64,000 nt of DNA from Sessilibacter corallicola (GCF_021290925.1 NZ_JAJSLX010000002.1:833001-897000), one strand, 5' to 3'; counted from the stretch's first letter, positions 18,547 to 28,134 are shown. Made by a program: numbers and translations. Notes: a model not told the origin generated them from the letters alone.

Positions 18547-19364
18547 TGCGCACGGCGTTGGCTAAACCCGGATTGATGGTTTCTATTTCAGTGAGCGTGA
18601 TTTTTCACGGGATATTAATTTATCTCGTGGCGCTGGGTTGGGAAGAAACCAAGCAGTCCGAAGTGCGAAACCCGCCTCGAGTCGTGCAAGCTACGATTGT
18701 TGAATTGACCCAAAAAGCCCCGACCCAAGCGACAAAGCTCAAGGAAGAACCCAAGCCCAAAAAAATCGACTTAACCAAGAAAAAGCGCGAAGCAGAATTG
18801 GCTGAGAAAAAACGCCAAGCACAAATTGCGGAAAAGAAACGTCAGAAAGAATTAGAAGAAAAGAAAAAAAGAGAAGCGAAAAAGAAAGCCGAAGAAAAAC
18901 GAAAACAGGAAGAACTGGCTAAAGCTGAGGCGTTAAAGCGACAAAAAGCGTTGGAAGAAGAATTGGAGCGCGTCGAGCAAGAGCGGCTTCAACAACAATT
19001 GCAGGAAGAAATCGAAGCTGCAGAGGCCGCCGAGCGGGCGCTAATTGCAGAGCAACAAGCAGAGGCAACCGCACAGAGTTACGTTGCGTTAATTTCTCAG
19101 AGAATTGAGCAATTTTGGAGTCGACCGCCATCGGCGCGAACCGGCATGCGATGTGAATTACTTATTCAGTTAGTGCCCACCGGGCGCGTTGTTAATGTCA
19201 GTATCGCATCGAGCAGCGGAAACAGCGCTTTTGATCGCTCCGCAGAGCAAGCCGTATTGAAAGCAGAACAATTTAGAGAATTACAACAACTGGAACCCGA
19301 GGTGTTTGAACGTTATTTTCGTGAATTACGAATTGTGTTTAATCCCCAGGATCTGCGTTTATAA
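18546..19364 (+). CDS. tolA: Tol-Pal system cell-envelope spanning protein TolA
   Basis: The 272-residue protein has a single N-terminal membrane helix (about 12-30). A long charged helix rich in Lys, Glu, Ala and Gln runs from about 60 to 175 and would span the periplasm. The compact C-terminal domain (SYVALISQRIEQFWSRPPSARTGMRCELLIQL...) binds TolB and Pal. It is somewhat shorter than the E. coli protein because the helix is shorter. Repeats of AEKKRQ/EEKKR units make the DNA here A-rich and possibly length-variable. Confidence 0.94.
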   Translation: MRTALAKPGLMVSISVSVIFHGILIYLVALGWEETKQSEVRNPPRVVQATIVELTQKAPTQATKLKEEPKPKKIDLTKKKREAELAEKKRQAQIAEKKRQKELEEKKKREAKKKAEEKRKQEELAKAEALKRQKALEEELERVEQERLQQQLQEEIEAAEAAERALIAEQQAEATAQSYVALISQRIEQFWSRPPSARTGMRCELLIQLVPTGRVVNVSIASSSGNSAFDRSAEQAVLKAEQFRELQQLEPEVFERYFRELRIVFNPQDLRL

Positions 19365-19386
19365 AAAATAAAAGGTGGAATTAGTG

Positions 19387-20682
19387 ATGTTATTTTTTAA
19401 GCGACTACTGATCGCTTTAAATTTAATCCTGTTTAGCTCAATGAGTTTTGCCCAATTAACCATTGAGATTACCCGTGGTGTGGATAATCCAACCTCCATC
19501 GCAGTCATTCCATTTCAGGGAATTGAATCTCTGCCCGAAGATGTGGCATCCATTGTCTCGGCAGACTTAAGACGCAGCGGACAATTCGCCCCGGTTGATC
19601 GGGAGAATTTATTGTCATTGCCGCAAAAAGAAGCCGATGTATTTTATCGCGATTGGCGCATTTTAGGTGCCGAGTATTTAGTGATTGGTGGCGTAGAGCG
19701 TGTGGCTAACGGCTATCAATTACGCGTTGAGCTCTACGATGTACTCAATCAAAGACAAGTCTTTAAAAAGTTTGCCACCGCAGGTGCTGGCGATTTACGA
19801 AGTTTGGCACATTACGCGGCGGACGAAATATACGAACAAATTACCGGAATTCGCGGCGCTTTCTCAACCAAAATTATTTATGTGGAAGTGTTGCGTAATC
19901 CAAACGATCCAACCAAAGCAACCTATCGTTTAATTCACGCAGATGCCGATGGCGCTCGTGAGCGAGAATTATTAAAGTCGGACCAGCCACTGTTGTCACC
20001 GCGCTGGTCTCCCGATGGCAAACAAGTGGCTTATGTTTCGTTTGAAACGTCGCGCGCGGCGATCTTCACTCAAAACATCAGTACCGGCGAGCGCCGACAA
20101 GTGACGAATTTTAAAGGTCTAAATGGTGCACCTGCATGGTCGCCCGACGGTCAAAAATTGGCGTTTGTGTTGTCGAAAGATGGCAACCCGGAAATTTACA
20201 CCATGGATTTAAACACCGGTAATTTCCAAAGAATTACCCGTCACTTTGGTATCGACACAGAACCAAGCTTTTCTGGCGACGGCAAGGGAATTATCTTTAC
20301 CTCTAATCGTGGTGGCCAGCCGCAAATTTATCAAATGAACCTTGCCAGTGGTCGCATAGAACGCTTAACCTTCTACGGTGACTACAATGCGCGTGCGAGT
20401 TTGTCGCCCGATGGCGAAACAATGGTCATGGTTCATCGAGAAAATGGAATCTTTCACATTGCTGCGCAAAATGTGAAGACCGGAGACCTTCGAGTATTGA
20501 CGGAAACCAAGTTAGATGAATCACCAAGTATCGCTCCTAATGGAGCTATGCTACTGTACGCGACACAGGCCAACGGTAAAGGTATACTTGCCGCGGTATC
20601 TTTGGATGCTGGGGTAAAATTCCGATTACCATCAAAGCGTGGTGATGTTCGAGAACCCGCTTGGTCTCCATTTTTTAATTAG
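19387..20682 (+). CDS. tolB: Tol-Pal system periplasmic beta-propeller TolB
   Basis: The 431-residue protein has a signal peptide ([17 protein letters not shown]), then a TolB N-terminal alpha/beta domain ([18 protein letters not shown]). Repeated propeller blades follow with the motif [28 protein letters not shown]. It binds Pal and the TolA C-terminus and helps constrict the envelope during division. The start at MLFFKRLL is supported by AAAGGTGG; an upstream GTG is less likely. Confidence 0.96.
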   Translation: MLFFKRLLIALNLILFSSMSFAQLTIEITRGVDNPTSIAVIPFQGIESLPEDVASIVSADLRRSGQFAPVDRENLLSLPQKEADVFYRDWRILGAEYLVIGGVERVANGYQLRVELYDVLNQRQVFKKFATAGAGDLRSLAHYAADEIYEQITGIRGAFSTKIIYVEVLRNPNDPTKATYRLIHADADGARERELLKSDQPLLSPRWSPDGKQVAYVSFETSRAAIFTQNISTGERRQVTNFKGLNGAPAWSPDGQKLAFVLSKDGNPEIYTMDLNTGNFQRITRHFGIDTEPSFSGDGKGIIFTSNRGGQPQIYQMNLASGRIERLTFYGDYNARASLSPDGETMVMVHRENGIFHIAAQNVKTGDLRVLTETKLDESPSIAPNGAMLLYATQANGKGILAAVSLDAGVKFRLPSKRGDVREPAWSPFFN

Positions 20683-20904
20683 TGGATAAACTCTAAAGGT
20701 AAGAAGTGTAATTTGTGCGAAATTTAGTCAGTATGTATGAGTTTTCCAGCTAATTAGGTTTCCTTGTGATCACACTTCTTTCATCACTAACTATTTTTAC
20801 TAATAATTAGTGGAGTAACCGCTAAGGATAATTTATTTTTATCGTTACTATTTTCAACGCAAATTAAGAGTCGATCCGACAATAATTATTGGGAGTGTAA
20901 GACC

Positions 20905-21408
20905 ATGAATGTTTTTAAGACAGGGTTAGGTTTAGTTGTTCTGTCAGCTGTTTTAGCGGGTTGTAGTTCTACAGCTACTAATACTGACGGCAACACCGGT
21001 ACCCCTTCTGCTACTGAGACTTCTTCAAGTGCAGAATCCAGTGCAGTTGATAATTCTTCTGTAACCACTGACGAGCCTACAGAAGTTGCGTTGGAAACCA
21101 CTGTTTATTTCGATTTCGACCAATTTACCATCAAATCAGAATACCGTTCTGTTTTGACTGCACACGCAGAAGCGCTAAAAGCTAACCCACGTTCTGTTCG
21201 TCTAGAAGGTCACGCCGATGAGCGCGGTACTCGCGAATACAACATTGCTCTAGGTGAGCGTCGTGCTAACGCGGTTCGTGATTTCCTAGTACTTCAAGGC
21301 GTTGATAGCAGCTTGCTTGAAACCGTAAGCTACGGTGAAGAAAAGCCAGCGGTTCTTGGCCGTGACGAGCAATCTTGGTCTCAAAACCGTCGCGTAGAAA
21401 TCAAGTAA
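20905..21408 (+). CDS. pal: Peptidoglycan-associated lipoprotein Pal
   Basis: The 167-residue lipoprotein has LAGC as lipobox (Cys at about 20), a Ser/Thr-rich linker, and a C-terminal OmpA-like domain. [18 protein letters not shown] and [29 protein letters not shown] contain the diaminopimelate-binding Asp and Arg. It anchors the outer membrane to peptidoglycan and cycles with TolB. GGGAG precedes the start. The 220-base gap after tolB suggests a separate promoter. Confidence 0.97.
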   Translation: MNVFKTGLGLVVLSAVLAGCSSTATNTDGNTGTPSATETSSSAESSAVDNSSVTTDEPTEVALETTVYFDFDQFTIKSEYRSVLTAHAEALKANPRSVRLEGHADERGTREYNIALGERRANAVRDFLVLQGVDSSLLETVSYGEEKPAVLGRDEQSWSQNRRVEIK

Positions 21409-21440
21409 TAATCTTCGAGAAGTGAGAAATAAACTCAGAC

Positions 21441-22235
21441 ATGGTTAACCCAATAAGGTCTACACTCTGGGTCTTTGCGGCGACATTATCGGTCGCCGCT
21501 TTGCCGAGTAACGCGCAAGTCAAAGTCATTGATTCCTCCCCAGTAACCGCCGCACAAACTCAAACCACTGCCGTGGCACCGGTTTCTCCCGGCGCAGATT
21601 TGCTCACCCGTATGGAGCTGCTGCAACAAGAAGTGTTGGAACTCAGGGGATTGGTGGAGCAACAAGCATTCGAAATAAAGCGTTTGAAACAACAGCGCTT
21701 GGATGACTACACCGATCTTGATCAGCGAATTTCGGCACTACTCAACGGTAAAGCTGTTCCTGCGATCAATCCAGGCATTAATCCGCTGCCAAATCAGACG
21801 CAAAACACGCAACCTGATTTGCCGAACAATCAAACCGCTACTGCGGGCACAGCCGACATTCCAAGCGAACGTCAGTTGTATCGCCAAGCTATTGATTTGC
21901 TGCTCAAACAGAAAGATTTCCAAGGTTCTGCACAGCGATTGGAACAGTACTTGGAATACTACCCGCAAGGCTTATTTGCTCCGAATTCCCAATATTGGTT
22001 GGGCGAAATCCATTTGAGTAATGGCGAGACTGAACAGGCGAAAAGCTGGTTCAGCAAATTACTGAATGATTATCCCGGACACGCAAAAATTCCAGACGCG
22101 AAATTTAAGTTGGGCAAAATCCACTTTGAGCAGGGTGATACCGCAACCGCGCGCCAGTTATTGGTTGAAGTATCTCAAAGCGGAACCGCTGCTGCTGAAT
22201 TGGCTCGCAACTTTATGGCCGCCAATCAGCTTTAA
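21441..22235 (+). CDS. cpoB: Cell division coordinator CpoB (YbgF)
   Basis: The 264-residue periplasmic protein has a signal peptide ending at SNAQ. A coiled coil follows (LLTRMELLQQEVLELRGLVEQQAFEIKRLKQQRL, about 52-95), then a Pro/Asn-rich linker and C-terminal TPR repeats (LYRQAIDLLLKQKDFQGSAQRLEQYLEYYP...). CpoB binds TolA and tunes peptidoglycan synthesis by PBP1B with outer-membrane constriction. It is 32 bases after pal and closes the tol-pal cluster, ahead of a strong terminator. Confidence 0.94.
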   Translation: MVNPIRSTLWVFAATLSVAALPSNAQVKVIDSSPVTAAQTQTTAVAPVSPGADLLTRMELLQQEVLELRGLVEQQAFEIKRLKQQRLDDYTDLDQRISALLNGKAVPAINPGINPLPNQTQNTQPDLPNNQTATAGTADIPSERQLYRQAIDLLLKQKDFQGSAQRLEQYLEYYPQGLFAPNSQYWLGEIHLSNGETEQAKSWFSKLLNDYPGHAKIPDAKFKLGKIHFEQGDTATARQLLVEVSQSGTAAAELARNFMAANQL

Positions 22236-22261
22236 TCCGCGATCAAATAATACGATTCTAT

Positions 22262-22293
22262 AAAAAGGCAGCTCGCTTATTGGCTGCCTTTTT
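22262..22293 (+). terminator. Rho-independent terminator after cpoB
   Basis: AAAAAGGCAGC and GCTGCCTTTTT form a perfect stem across a ten-base loop, starting 27 bases after the cpoB stop codon. Confidence 0.88.
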
Positions 22294-22450
22294 AGTCTCA
22301 TCTCCCCACCGTTTATGGTGTTGTTTTTCCTGAACTTTCCCGTAAATTTCTGTTGGAAGTAGTTGCTCAATTGGTCAATTATTAGCTAAACTGCGCCGCT
22401 TTTCCGCCGCGGTGGAGAAACCTATATTTGATCTGTTGTCGACATCGTTC

Positions 22451-23098
22451 ATGCCTGATTTGAGTTTAAAAATTACAGAAATCTTCTATTCGCTCCAAGG
22501 GGAATCCCTAACGGTGGGGGTGCCTACGGTCTTCGTGCGGCTGACCGGTTGCCCTTTGCGGTGCCAATACTGTGATTCTGAATACGCTTTCCACGGTGGT
22601 GAACGCTTATCGATAGACGCCATTGTTGAGCAAGTGCGCCAGCACAATGCACGCAATGTCTGTGTTACCGGTGGCGAGCCGCTTGCGCAGAAAGCGTGTT
22701 TGTCGCTGCTTAACCGACTCATCGACGAACAATTTGAGGTTTCGCTAGAAACCAGTGGCGCGATGCCCATTGAAGACGTTGACACTCGAGTTTCACGGGT
22801 GGTTGACATCAAAACCCCCGATTCCGGTGAAGTCGACAGAAATCTCTGGCAGAACCTGCAACATTTAACTCCGCACGATCAGCTAAAATTCGTCATTTGC
22901 AGTCGCAACGATTACGAATGGGCCCGTTTTAAGCTTGCTGAATGCAGTCTAGACTCTATTACAACGGTGTTCTTTTCACCGAGTTTCGGACAAGTAGACG
23001 CCGCTGATCTCGCTCAGTGGATCTTGAAAGATCAATTGAATGTCCGTTTCCAGCTCCAGTTGCACAAAATTCTCTGGGGAGATGAGCCGGGTCGTTAA
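22451..23098 (+). CDS. queE: 7-carboxy-7-deazaguanine synthase QueE
   Basis: The 215-residue radical-SAM enzyme begins MPDLSLKITEIFYSLQGES, the usual QueE opening. Cys34, Cys38 and Cys41 in TGCPLRCQYCD bind the 4Fe-4S cluster with the family CxxxCxxC spacing. It converts 6-carboxytetrahydropterin to 7-carboxy-7-deazaguanine on the queuosine pathway. A GTG start 13 codons upstream is possible, but neither start has a strong Shine-Dalgarno; the family alignment favours this ATG. The next gene, queC, acts on its product. Confidence 0.95.
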   Translation: MPDLSLKITEIFYSLQGESLTVGVPTVFVRLTGCPLRCQYCDSEYAFHGGERLSIDAIVEQVRQHNARNVCVTGGEPLAQKACLSLLNRLIDEQFEVSLETSGAMPIEDVDTRVSRVVDIKTPDSGEVDRNLWQNLQHLTPHDQLKFVICSRNDYEWARFKLAECSLDSITTVFFSPSFGQVDAADLAQWILKDQLNVRFQLQLHKILWGDEPGR

Positions 23099-23167
23099 TT
23101 GCGGCGGTTTGCTCATCCCTTAAATTGACTGTTATCCAGTCTTAATTACCGAAACCTATTTAAAACA

Positions 23168-23845
23168 ATGAAGAAAGCTGTCGTCTTAGTTTCCGGTGGA
23201 CTTGATTCCACCACAGTATTGGCAATTGCCAAGTCCCAAGGGTTTGAATGCTACACCATGAGCTTTGATTATGGTCAGCGCCATCGCTCAGAGTTGCGTG
23301 CGGCTAACGATACCGCCGAGCTTTTGGGGGCGAAGAGCCACAAAGTCATCAAACTCGATCTCAGTGCCATTGGCGGCTCTGCTCTGACTGACGACAATAT
23401 CGCTGTGCCAGAGGAAGAAACTGCGGAAGGCGAAATCCCGATCACATATGTACCGGCACGCAATACCGTTTTCTTGTCGATAGCGATGGGTTGGGCCGAG
23501 GTATTAGGCTCATCTGATATCTTTATTGGTGTGAACGCTGTCGATTATTCTGGCTATCCAGACTGTCGCCCTGACTTTATCGCCGCTTTCCAATGTATGG
23601 CGAATCTTGCCACTAAAGCAGGCGTAGAAGGCAAAGGGCTGCGTATCCAGACGCCGTTAATCAACCTAACCAAAGCTGAAATTATTCAAAAGGGCAGCAA
23701 GCTAGGTGTCGATTACTCGAAGACTATTTCATGTTACCAGGCAGACGAGCAGGGTAGAGCGTGTGGACGTTGCGATAGTTGTCGATTAAGAAAGCAAGGT
23801 TTTGCTGATGCTGGTGTAAATGACCCCACTATGTATCAAAATTAG
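23168..23845 (+). CDS. queC: 7-cyano-7-deazaguanine synthase QueC
   Basis: The 225-residue ATP-dependent enzyme starts with the PP-loop [14 protein letters not shown] and ends with a zinc site made of the Cys residues in [18 protein letters not shown]. It turns 7-carboxy-7-deazaguanine into preQ0 using ATP and ammonia. It lies 69 bases after queE, in the same order found next to pal-cpoB in pseudomonads, and is followed by tRNA-Lys genes. Confidence 0.97.
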   Translation: MKKAVVLVSGGLDSTTVLAIAKSQGFECYTMSFDYGQRHRSELRAANDTAELLGAKSHKVIKLDLSAIGGSALTDDNIAVPEEETAEGEIPITYVPARNTVFLSIAMGWAEVLGSSDIFIGVNAVDYSGYPDCRPDFIAAFQCMANLATKAGVEGKGLRIQTPLINLTKAEIIQKGSKLGVDYSKTISCYQADEQGRACGRCDSCRLRKQGFADAGVNDPTMYQN

Positions 23846-23906
23846 CCAATGATGCTAAGCCTTTGTTTCGAGTGAATATTTATAAAAAATAAATCGAAAA
23901 AACTAC

Positions 23907-23934
23907 TTGAGTTTTGTTTTTATATCAGTACTAT
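23907..23934 (+). promoter_or_regulatory. Candidate promoter of tRNA-Lys genes
   Basis: TTGAGT and TACTAT are separated by 16 bases, ending 15 bases before the first mature tRNA base. A GC-rich GCGCC follows, as often seen in stable-RNA promoters. Confidence 0.45.
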
Positions 23935-23948
23935 ATGCGCCTCTTCCG

Positions 23949-24024
23949 GGGTCGTTAGCTCAGTCGGTAGAGCAGTTGGCTTTTAACCAATTGGTCACTG
24001 GTTCGAATCCAGTACGACCCACCA
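23949..24024 (+). tRNA. tRNA-Lys (UUU), first copy
   Basis: The 76-base gene folds as a full cloverleaf. The acceptor stem is GGGTCGT/ACGACCC, the D-loop has AGCTCAGTCGGTAGAGC, the anticodon loop CTTTTAA carries TTT, the T-loop is GGTTCGAATCC, and the CCA end is encoded. Confidence 0.97.
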
Positions 24025-24093
24025 TTTTAAAATAGCGTGAAATTACTTCGGTAATTTTAAGCTGCCTCCACAGAAAGGTTGAATTCTGTTTCC

Positions 24094-24169
24094 GGGTCGT
24101 TAGCTCAGTTGGTAGAGCAGTTGGCTTTTAACCAATTGGTCACTGGTTCGAATCCAGTACGACCCACCA
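24094..24169 (+). tRNA. tRNA-Lys (UUU), second copy
   Basis: Identical to the first copy except for one base in the D-loop (TTGG in place of TCGG), with encoded CCA. The 69-base spacer suggests co-transcription and processing of a two-tRNA precursor. Confidence 0.97.
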
Positions 24170-24521
24170 TTTTCTTCTTCTGCAATTGTTTTTAAGATTG
24201 TTTCTAAAATAGTTTTTAAAATCATTTCTGATTCTTTAAGAACTTTTAAAATTTAGTTTCTCTGATAGTTAAACCCTGAGTTATCTTCTCAAGCAGTTTT
24301 GCCTAAGCTTATTTGTTTTATAGTTATTAACTTGGTTCCTCTCTTTTTATATTCCCTACAAATTTCTAATATATTTTTGTGTGTATCAATAAAGTCGAAG
24401 TGTGTAACTTTTTATTTTTCTACCTGAAAATATTCTCTCTGCCATTGTGAAACTATTCAAATACGGAGCGGTCGTTGACTCATTCAAATCCCTAACGAGC
24501 AAGTTAATACAGGAATAAAAA
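24170..24521. other. AT-rich intergenic stretch, no gene seen
   Basis: About 350 AT-rich bases between the tRNA genes and the DUF302 gene. TTTTTAAGATTGTTTCTAAAAT-like short repeats occur just after the tRNA, without a clear terminator stem. The last part must hold the DUF302 promoter, but no strong -10/-35 pair stands out. Confidence 0.35.
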
Positions 24522-24896
24522 ATGAAAAAGGTCAAAGTTGATTTGTCAGTAGCTGAATCCGCTGAGCGCATTAAGCAATCACTGCAGGAAAAAGGTTTCA
24601 CCCTCTTTTGTGATATTGATCATCAGGCTAATGCCAATTCCGTCGATTTGGAGCTACCCGCTGCGCGAGCTTTGATTTTTGGTAATCCGTTGGCCGGAAC
24701 CAAGCTCATGCAAAAAGACATTGCTGCGAGTTTGGATTTGCCGCTTCGTATTTCGGTTGTAGAAGACGGTGGCGACACCTTGGTTGTTCATATGACCACT
24801 GAAGATTACTGCCGCAATTATCAGCTAGAAGGCCACCCAGTGCTTGAGAAAATAGAGCAATTATTCGCCGCGTTGGTGTCAGAGCTTTCGAATTAA
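24522..24896 (+). CDS. DUF302 domain protein
   Basis: The 124-residue cytosolic protein matches the DUF302 family. It has an N-terminal SVAESAERIKQSLQEKGFTLFCDIDHQANA and the core ALIFGNPLAGTKLMQKDIAASLDLPLRISVVED. The family is widespread and structurally a small alpha-beta fold; function is not established. AGGA lies seven bases before the ATG. It stands alone between the tRNA genes and a leftward secreted-toxin-like gene. Confidence 0.85.
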   Translation: MKKVKVDLSVAESAERIKQSLQEKGFTLFCDIDHQANANSVDLELPAARALIFGNPLAGTKLMQKDIAASLDLPLRISVVEDGGDTLVVHMTTEDYCRNYQLEGHPVLEKIEQLFAALVSELSN

Positions 24897-25032
24897 TTTA
24901 TCGACGGTTCGATAATTAAGTGCGCGAAAAACAACTGCCAAAATTTATTCTAACGACTAGTGTAAAAATTACTTTCGACTGGTATTTCTCGTCTTTGAGA
25001 AAATTCACCGTTTACGTGTATCGGCAATGTTG

Positions 25033-25086
25033 TTAAGCGTTAGAACCCCTGGTTTTATTGAGCAAACCAAGGGTTCTAAGCGTTAA
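25033..25086 (-). terminator. Long hairpin after the Cry-like gene
   Basis: TTAGAACCCCTGGTTT and AAACCAAGGGTTCTAA pair with one mismatch over a short loop, and outer TTAA/TTAA bases extend the stem. No strong T-run follows. It lies between convergent genes and probably ends both transcripts. Confidence 0.5.
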
Positions 25087-25109
25087 TCAGTATTTACGAT
25101 TTGTTGGTA

Positions 25110-27260
25110 TTATTCCGAGATCGGAGTGAAAATCACTTTATCGATCAAGAAAATTCCCGAGTTACCGCTTGAAGCAAGAGCAACTTTGTTGCCGAATTTA
25201 GGCAGGTCGATAATGTAGGTCTCAGCTTGGGTATCGCCCGCGTTCAGCTCAGGCACCGCTAAGTTAGCATCAATCAGTTGTTCATTAACTTTAAGATCAA
25301 TAGTCAATCCGCTGCGAGTACCTTTTTTACCGCCGTTGTAATAAACCGTCATTTGGTATTTACCGGCGATAACTTCAAGGTCTTCCCATTGGGCGTAGTC
25401 TTTGTCTCTGGACATCTCCAAAAACCCGGTATCGGTAAAACCATTGGTTACGTCATCTATGCGTGCATAACGGTGGAATTTATCGATAGTATCCGCTGGC
25501 AATACGAAACGATCTTTCGCCTGCTCACGTCGACTTGGTACTGAGGTTTCGGTCGAGTAAGGCCAGTTGTTACGATCAAGTTCGCAAGCACCGGTATCGT
25601 CACAGTTTTCAGTTCGAAGCACTTTCCATCGATAACCCTGGGTTGGTCTGAATATGTGATCGCCTAAATCAACGGTTCTGGTTTTTAGATTGGCGACCTT
25701 ACAAGTACCCAATACAGCAAAGCTACTGTTGTCAGACGGCGTATTCAAACATTGGCCTGTCTTGCGGTTTACGATAAATCCGTGTTCGAGAACCGCCCAT
25801 TCTTGGCTGGTTTTTTCTTCGCGCTCTGGGTCTAAGTCGTAGTTACATTGATTGAGAACAATGTCTGAATCGTTCGATGCAATGTCCAAACAAAGACCAG
25901 TTGCTTCGTTAATCAATAAACCTGATTTGTCGTGGAAACGCCAGGTGTCTGGATTATTGTTGCGATCATCAATGTTTAATCCGCTCAAATGGTTGTGTCC
26001 TTGATTCATTTCGCACACTGCCATTTTTACATCAGCTGATTTGTAGTTGTGGTTATCGGCACGCATACAAGCGTTGCGCTCTCCAGCAAACGGGATGTTT
26101 GAGCTGAACGGAACCAGAACTAATTGTTCCCCTTTAAAATAATTGCTGGCTTCAACAAAATCGCGGAAAGTCTCATCTCTTGTGGAGTAGATTTTTTTCC
26201 ACATGTTTTTATAGGTGTCAGCGGCATCGGCAAGTTTGTCGTCAACGTGGTTGTACCAGCTGCTCACCGAACCGTTACACAGAGCACCGTGGCATTCGCT
26301 TTCGTATCGATTTCGATCACCGTTAGGCTGGTAGATATCGAGAGTAAAGAAGCGCTCGTAGCTGCTGAATGGCCCAGTTTGACCCACTTTCAGTTGATAG
26401 GTTGCATTTGCTTTACTGTAATCGTATACAAATCGGCCATAGTGATCGTTGGCTTCTTCGAGATTTTTGATCGCTCTCATACGCGATTGAGGAATACTAA
26501 GATTCAAATGATTTTGCGCTAAGTTTTCTAAATTTCCATGAGCGGAATACAGCTCAACCAAAACCAATTGAATGTTGTACTTTAAAGAGTATAAGTAGGG
26601 CAGGTAGGTTACTTGCGCCCATTTCTTACCGACACCAAACATAACCTCAGCGGCTTCGACATCGGTAATAATATTTTCAAGTTGGCCGATAACGAGAAGA
26701 ATTTCATCTTCGGACAACTGGCCTTCACCGGCAAGTTCTATCAAGTCGGTTTGAGAAGCAAATTCTAGTGAAAAGTAACCGTATAAATCTTTCATCTGAC
26801 GGCGTTGTAAATCCGTGAGAGCAATGTCGATTTTTTTATCGACCGCTTCCATGATCTCATCCCAGGTGTAATTAAGACCGCCACCTTTACACGTCGCAAT
26901 AACACCAAACTGAGTAAATATTTTAACAAGCTCAGGTATTTTTCCTGCGCCGGGAACGAACTTAAAGAAAGACTCAAGCAGTTTTAACCCAGCTTGAGGG
27001 GCGTCGTCACAGAACGGAAGGTCGCCTGCTTGTTCATCAATGGAATCGAGAAATTCGTCACCTTTTCCTAAGGCGTTTTCAAGTAATTCGTCGGTAGATC
27101 GAGCTGATAAATAATAGCTTCCGTCGGCCGGAATTAAGTGTACAGGGACATCAACTTGCGCAGTTGTTGTATGTGAACAAAGCAATAAAACGCTGGCCGC
27201 AGTTACACTTTTGCATAACGACGAAAAGCAATTTTTATTTATAGACAAGTTTTTTAACAT
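25110..27260 (-). CDS. Secreted Cry-like pore-forming domain / ricin-B / CBM-like protein
   Basis: The 716-residue protein has a Sec signal peptide (about 1-35). Residues about 88-375 resemble domain I of insecticidal delta-endotoxins. Matching features are FFKFVPGAGKIPELVKIF, then TWDEIMEAVDKKIDIAL, then a hydrophobic helix YLPYLYSLKYNIQLVLVELY (about 219-238) that matches the alpha-5 block of Cry toxins (usually LLLLRDA). Residues about 393-548 form a ricin-type beta-trefoil with TGLCLDI, TGQCLNT and Trp-containing repeats. Residues about 590-714 look like a CBM6/35-type beta-sandwich (KYQMTVYYNGG, IDKVIFTPI). The inferred role is a carbohydrate-targeted pore-forming protein; target unknown. 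The long AT-rich upstream region suggests acquisition. Confidence 0.7.
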   Translation of the reverse strand: MLKNLSINKNCFSSLCKSVTAASVLLLCSHTTTAQVDVPVHLIPADGSYYLSARSTDELLENALGKGDEFLDSIDEQAGDLPFCDDAPQAGLKLLESFFKFVPGAGKIPELVKIFTQFGVIATCKGGGLNYTWDEIMEAVDKKIDIALTDLQRRQMKDLYGYFSLEFASQTDLIELAGEGQLSEDEILLVIGQLENIITDVEAAEVMFGVGKKWAQVTYLPYLYSLKYNIQLVLVELYSAHGNLENLAQNHLNLSIPQSRMRAIKNLEEANDHYGRFVYDYSKANATYQLKVGQTGPFSSYERFFTLDIYQPNGDRNRYESECHGALCNGSVSSWYNHVDDKLADAADTYKNMWKKIYSTRDETFRDFVEASNYFKGEQLVLVPFSSNIPFAGERNACMRADNHNYKSADVKMAVCEMNQGHNHLSGLNIDDRNNNPDTWRFHDKSGLLINEATGLCLDIASNDSDIVLNQCNYDLDPEREEKTSQEWAVLEHGFIVNRKTGQCLNTPSDNSSFAVLGTCKVANLKTRTVDLGDHIFRPTQGYRWKVLRTENCDDTGACELDRNNWPYSTETSVPSRREQAKDRFVLPADTIDKFHRYARIDDVTNGFTDTGFLEMSRDKDYAQWEDLEVIAGKYQMTVYYNGGKKGTRSGLTIDLKVNEQLIDANLAVPELNAGDTQAETYIIDLPKFGNKVALASSGNSGIFLIDKVIFTPISE

Positions 27261-27945
27261 TGTAGTTATTTACCTTCGGTTGATAGGAAGGAAAAATTTT
27301 ATCACCGGGAAAATTACACATTTGTTATTGATCGAATATTCCAAATATGGTTGATGACATATTTGATATTTTATTGCGTGATTTTTGGAAAAAATTATTT
27401 TCTTAGGTTTGTTTTTTTAATGTCGATTTGTGTTTAGAAATTATTTAAAAAAATAAATTTCCCATGGCGTATATTGAATGAAACGAATAAGTTGTTTGTA
27501 TTTGGTGCAAATATTAAAATTAATATATGAATATATGTATTTTAATATTTTTTATTTTAGAAAATTATTTTTCTCCCTATGGAAAATGAGTGATTTTTTA
27601 TAAGCTTTGTAATTATTTCTGAAGAATTTTATTTATTAGTAGGATTCGAAACTTAAGAATAAGTTGTGTGAATTATTTGTGAGGGCAGTTATTTGTTTTA
27701 AGTAAACATAACTTTATGTTGCGTAAATAAAAGGGCGGCGAGTGATTGGGTGTTAACGGTCTTATGTTTAATTTGTGTTTGGTTTTTGTATATGTGTGCG
27801 CAAGCGGGAGTTGTCCGGTGAATTATCGTTTTATCGACAATAAAAAATTAACGGAAGTTTGCTGACCGAGAATTTATGGTTTATTTAATTTAAGAGTTTG
27901 CTGAATTAGATTTTCTGAAATAGCTGTTTTGAAATAACGGTCGTT

Positions 27946-27977
27946 GAAAAAAGGCTGCACCAAACACGGGTGCAACC
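27946..27977 (-). terminator. Second leftward terminator after the TonB receptor gene
   Basis: Read leftward, GGTTGCACC pairs with GGTGCAGCC (one G-T wobble) across a seven-base loop and is followed by six Ts. It lies about 180 bases beyond the receptor stop codon, downstream of another terminator. Confidence 0.65.
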
Positions 27978-27992
27978 TGCGTGGAAAATAGA

Positions 27993-28040
27993 TTCGTCCT
28001 GAATAGGAGAAGAAAGCTAAACGTGATTCTTCAGGACGAA
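27993..28040. repeat. 11-bp inverted repeat between two terminators
   Basis: TTCGTCCTGAA and TTCAGGACGAA are perfect inverted repeats separated by 26 bases. It could be a protein-binding site or a stem within a small RNA ending at the terminator at 27946. Confidence 0.55.
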
Positions 28041-28100
28041 CAGCGTGGCTTTTGCATTAATGTTTCTAACATTAAGCAAAGACTGGGTGCCATAGTCCGC

Positions 28101-28134
28101 AAAAAAAGAGGCGCAACGAAACACACTTGCGCCT
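28101..28134 (-). terminator. Rho-independent terminator of the TonB receptor gene
   Basis: Read leftward, AGGCGCAA pairs perfectly with TTGCGCCT over a ten-base loop and is followed by seven Ts, 26 bases beyond the stop codon. Confidence 0.9.

Noticed and set aside
18760-18960. A-rich repeat tract as a simple-sequence hypermutable locus
   Set aside because: It encodes the normal Lys/Glu/Ala helix of TolA; codons vary and the frame is intact.
23949-24169. Direct repeat of 76 bases as a mobile element or attachment site
   Set aside because: Both copies are complete tRNA-Lys genes with encoded CCA, with no integrase nearby.
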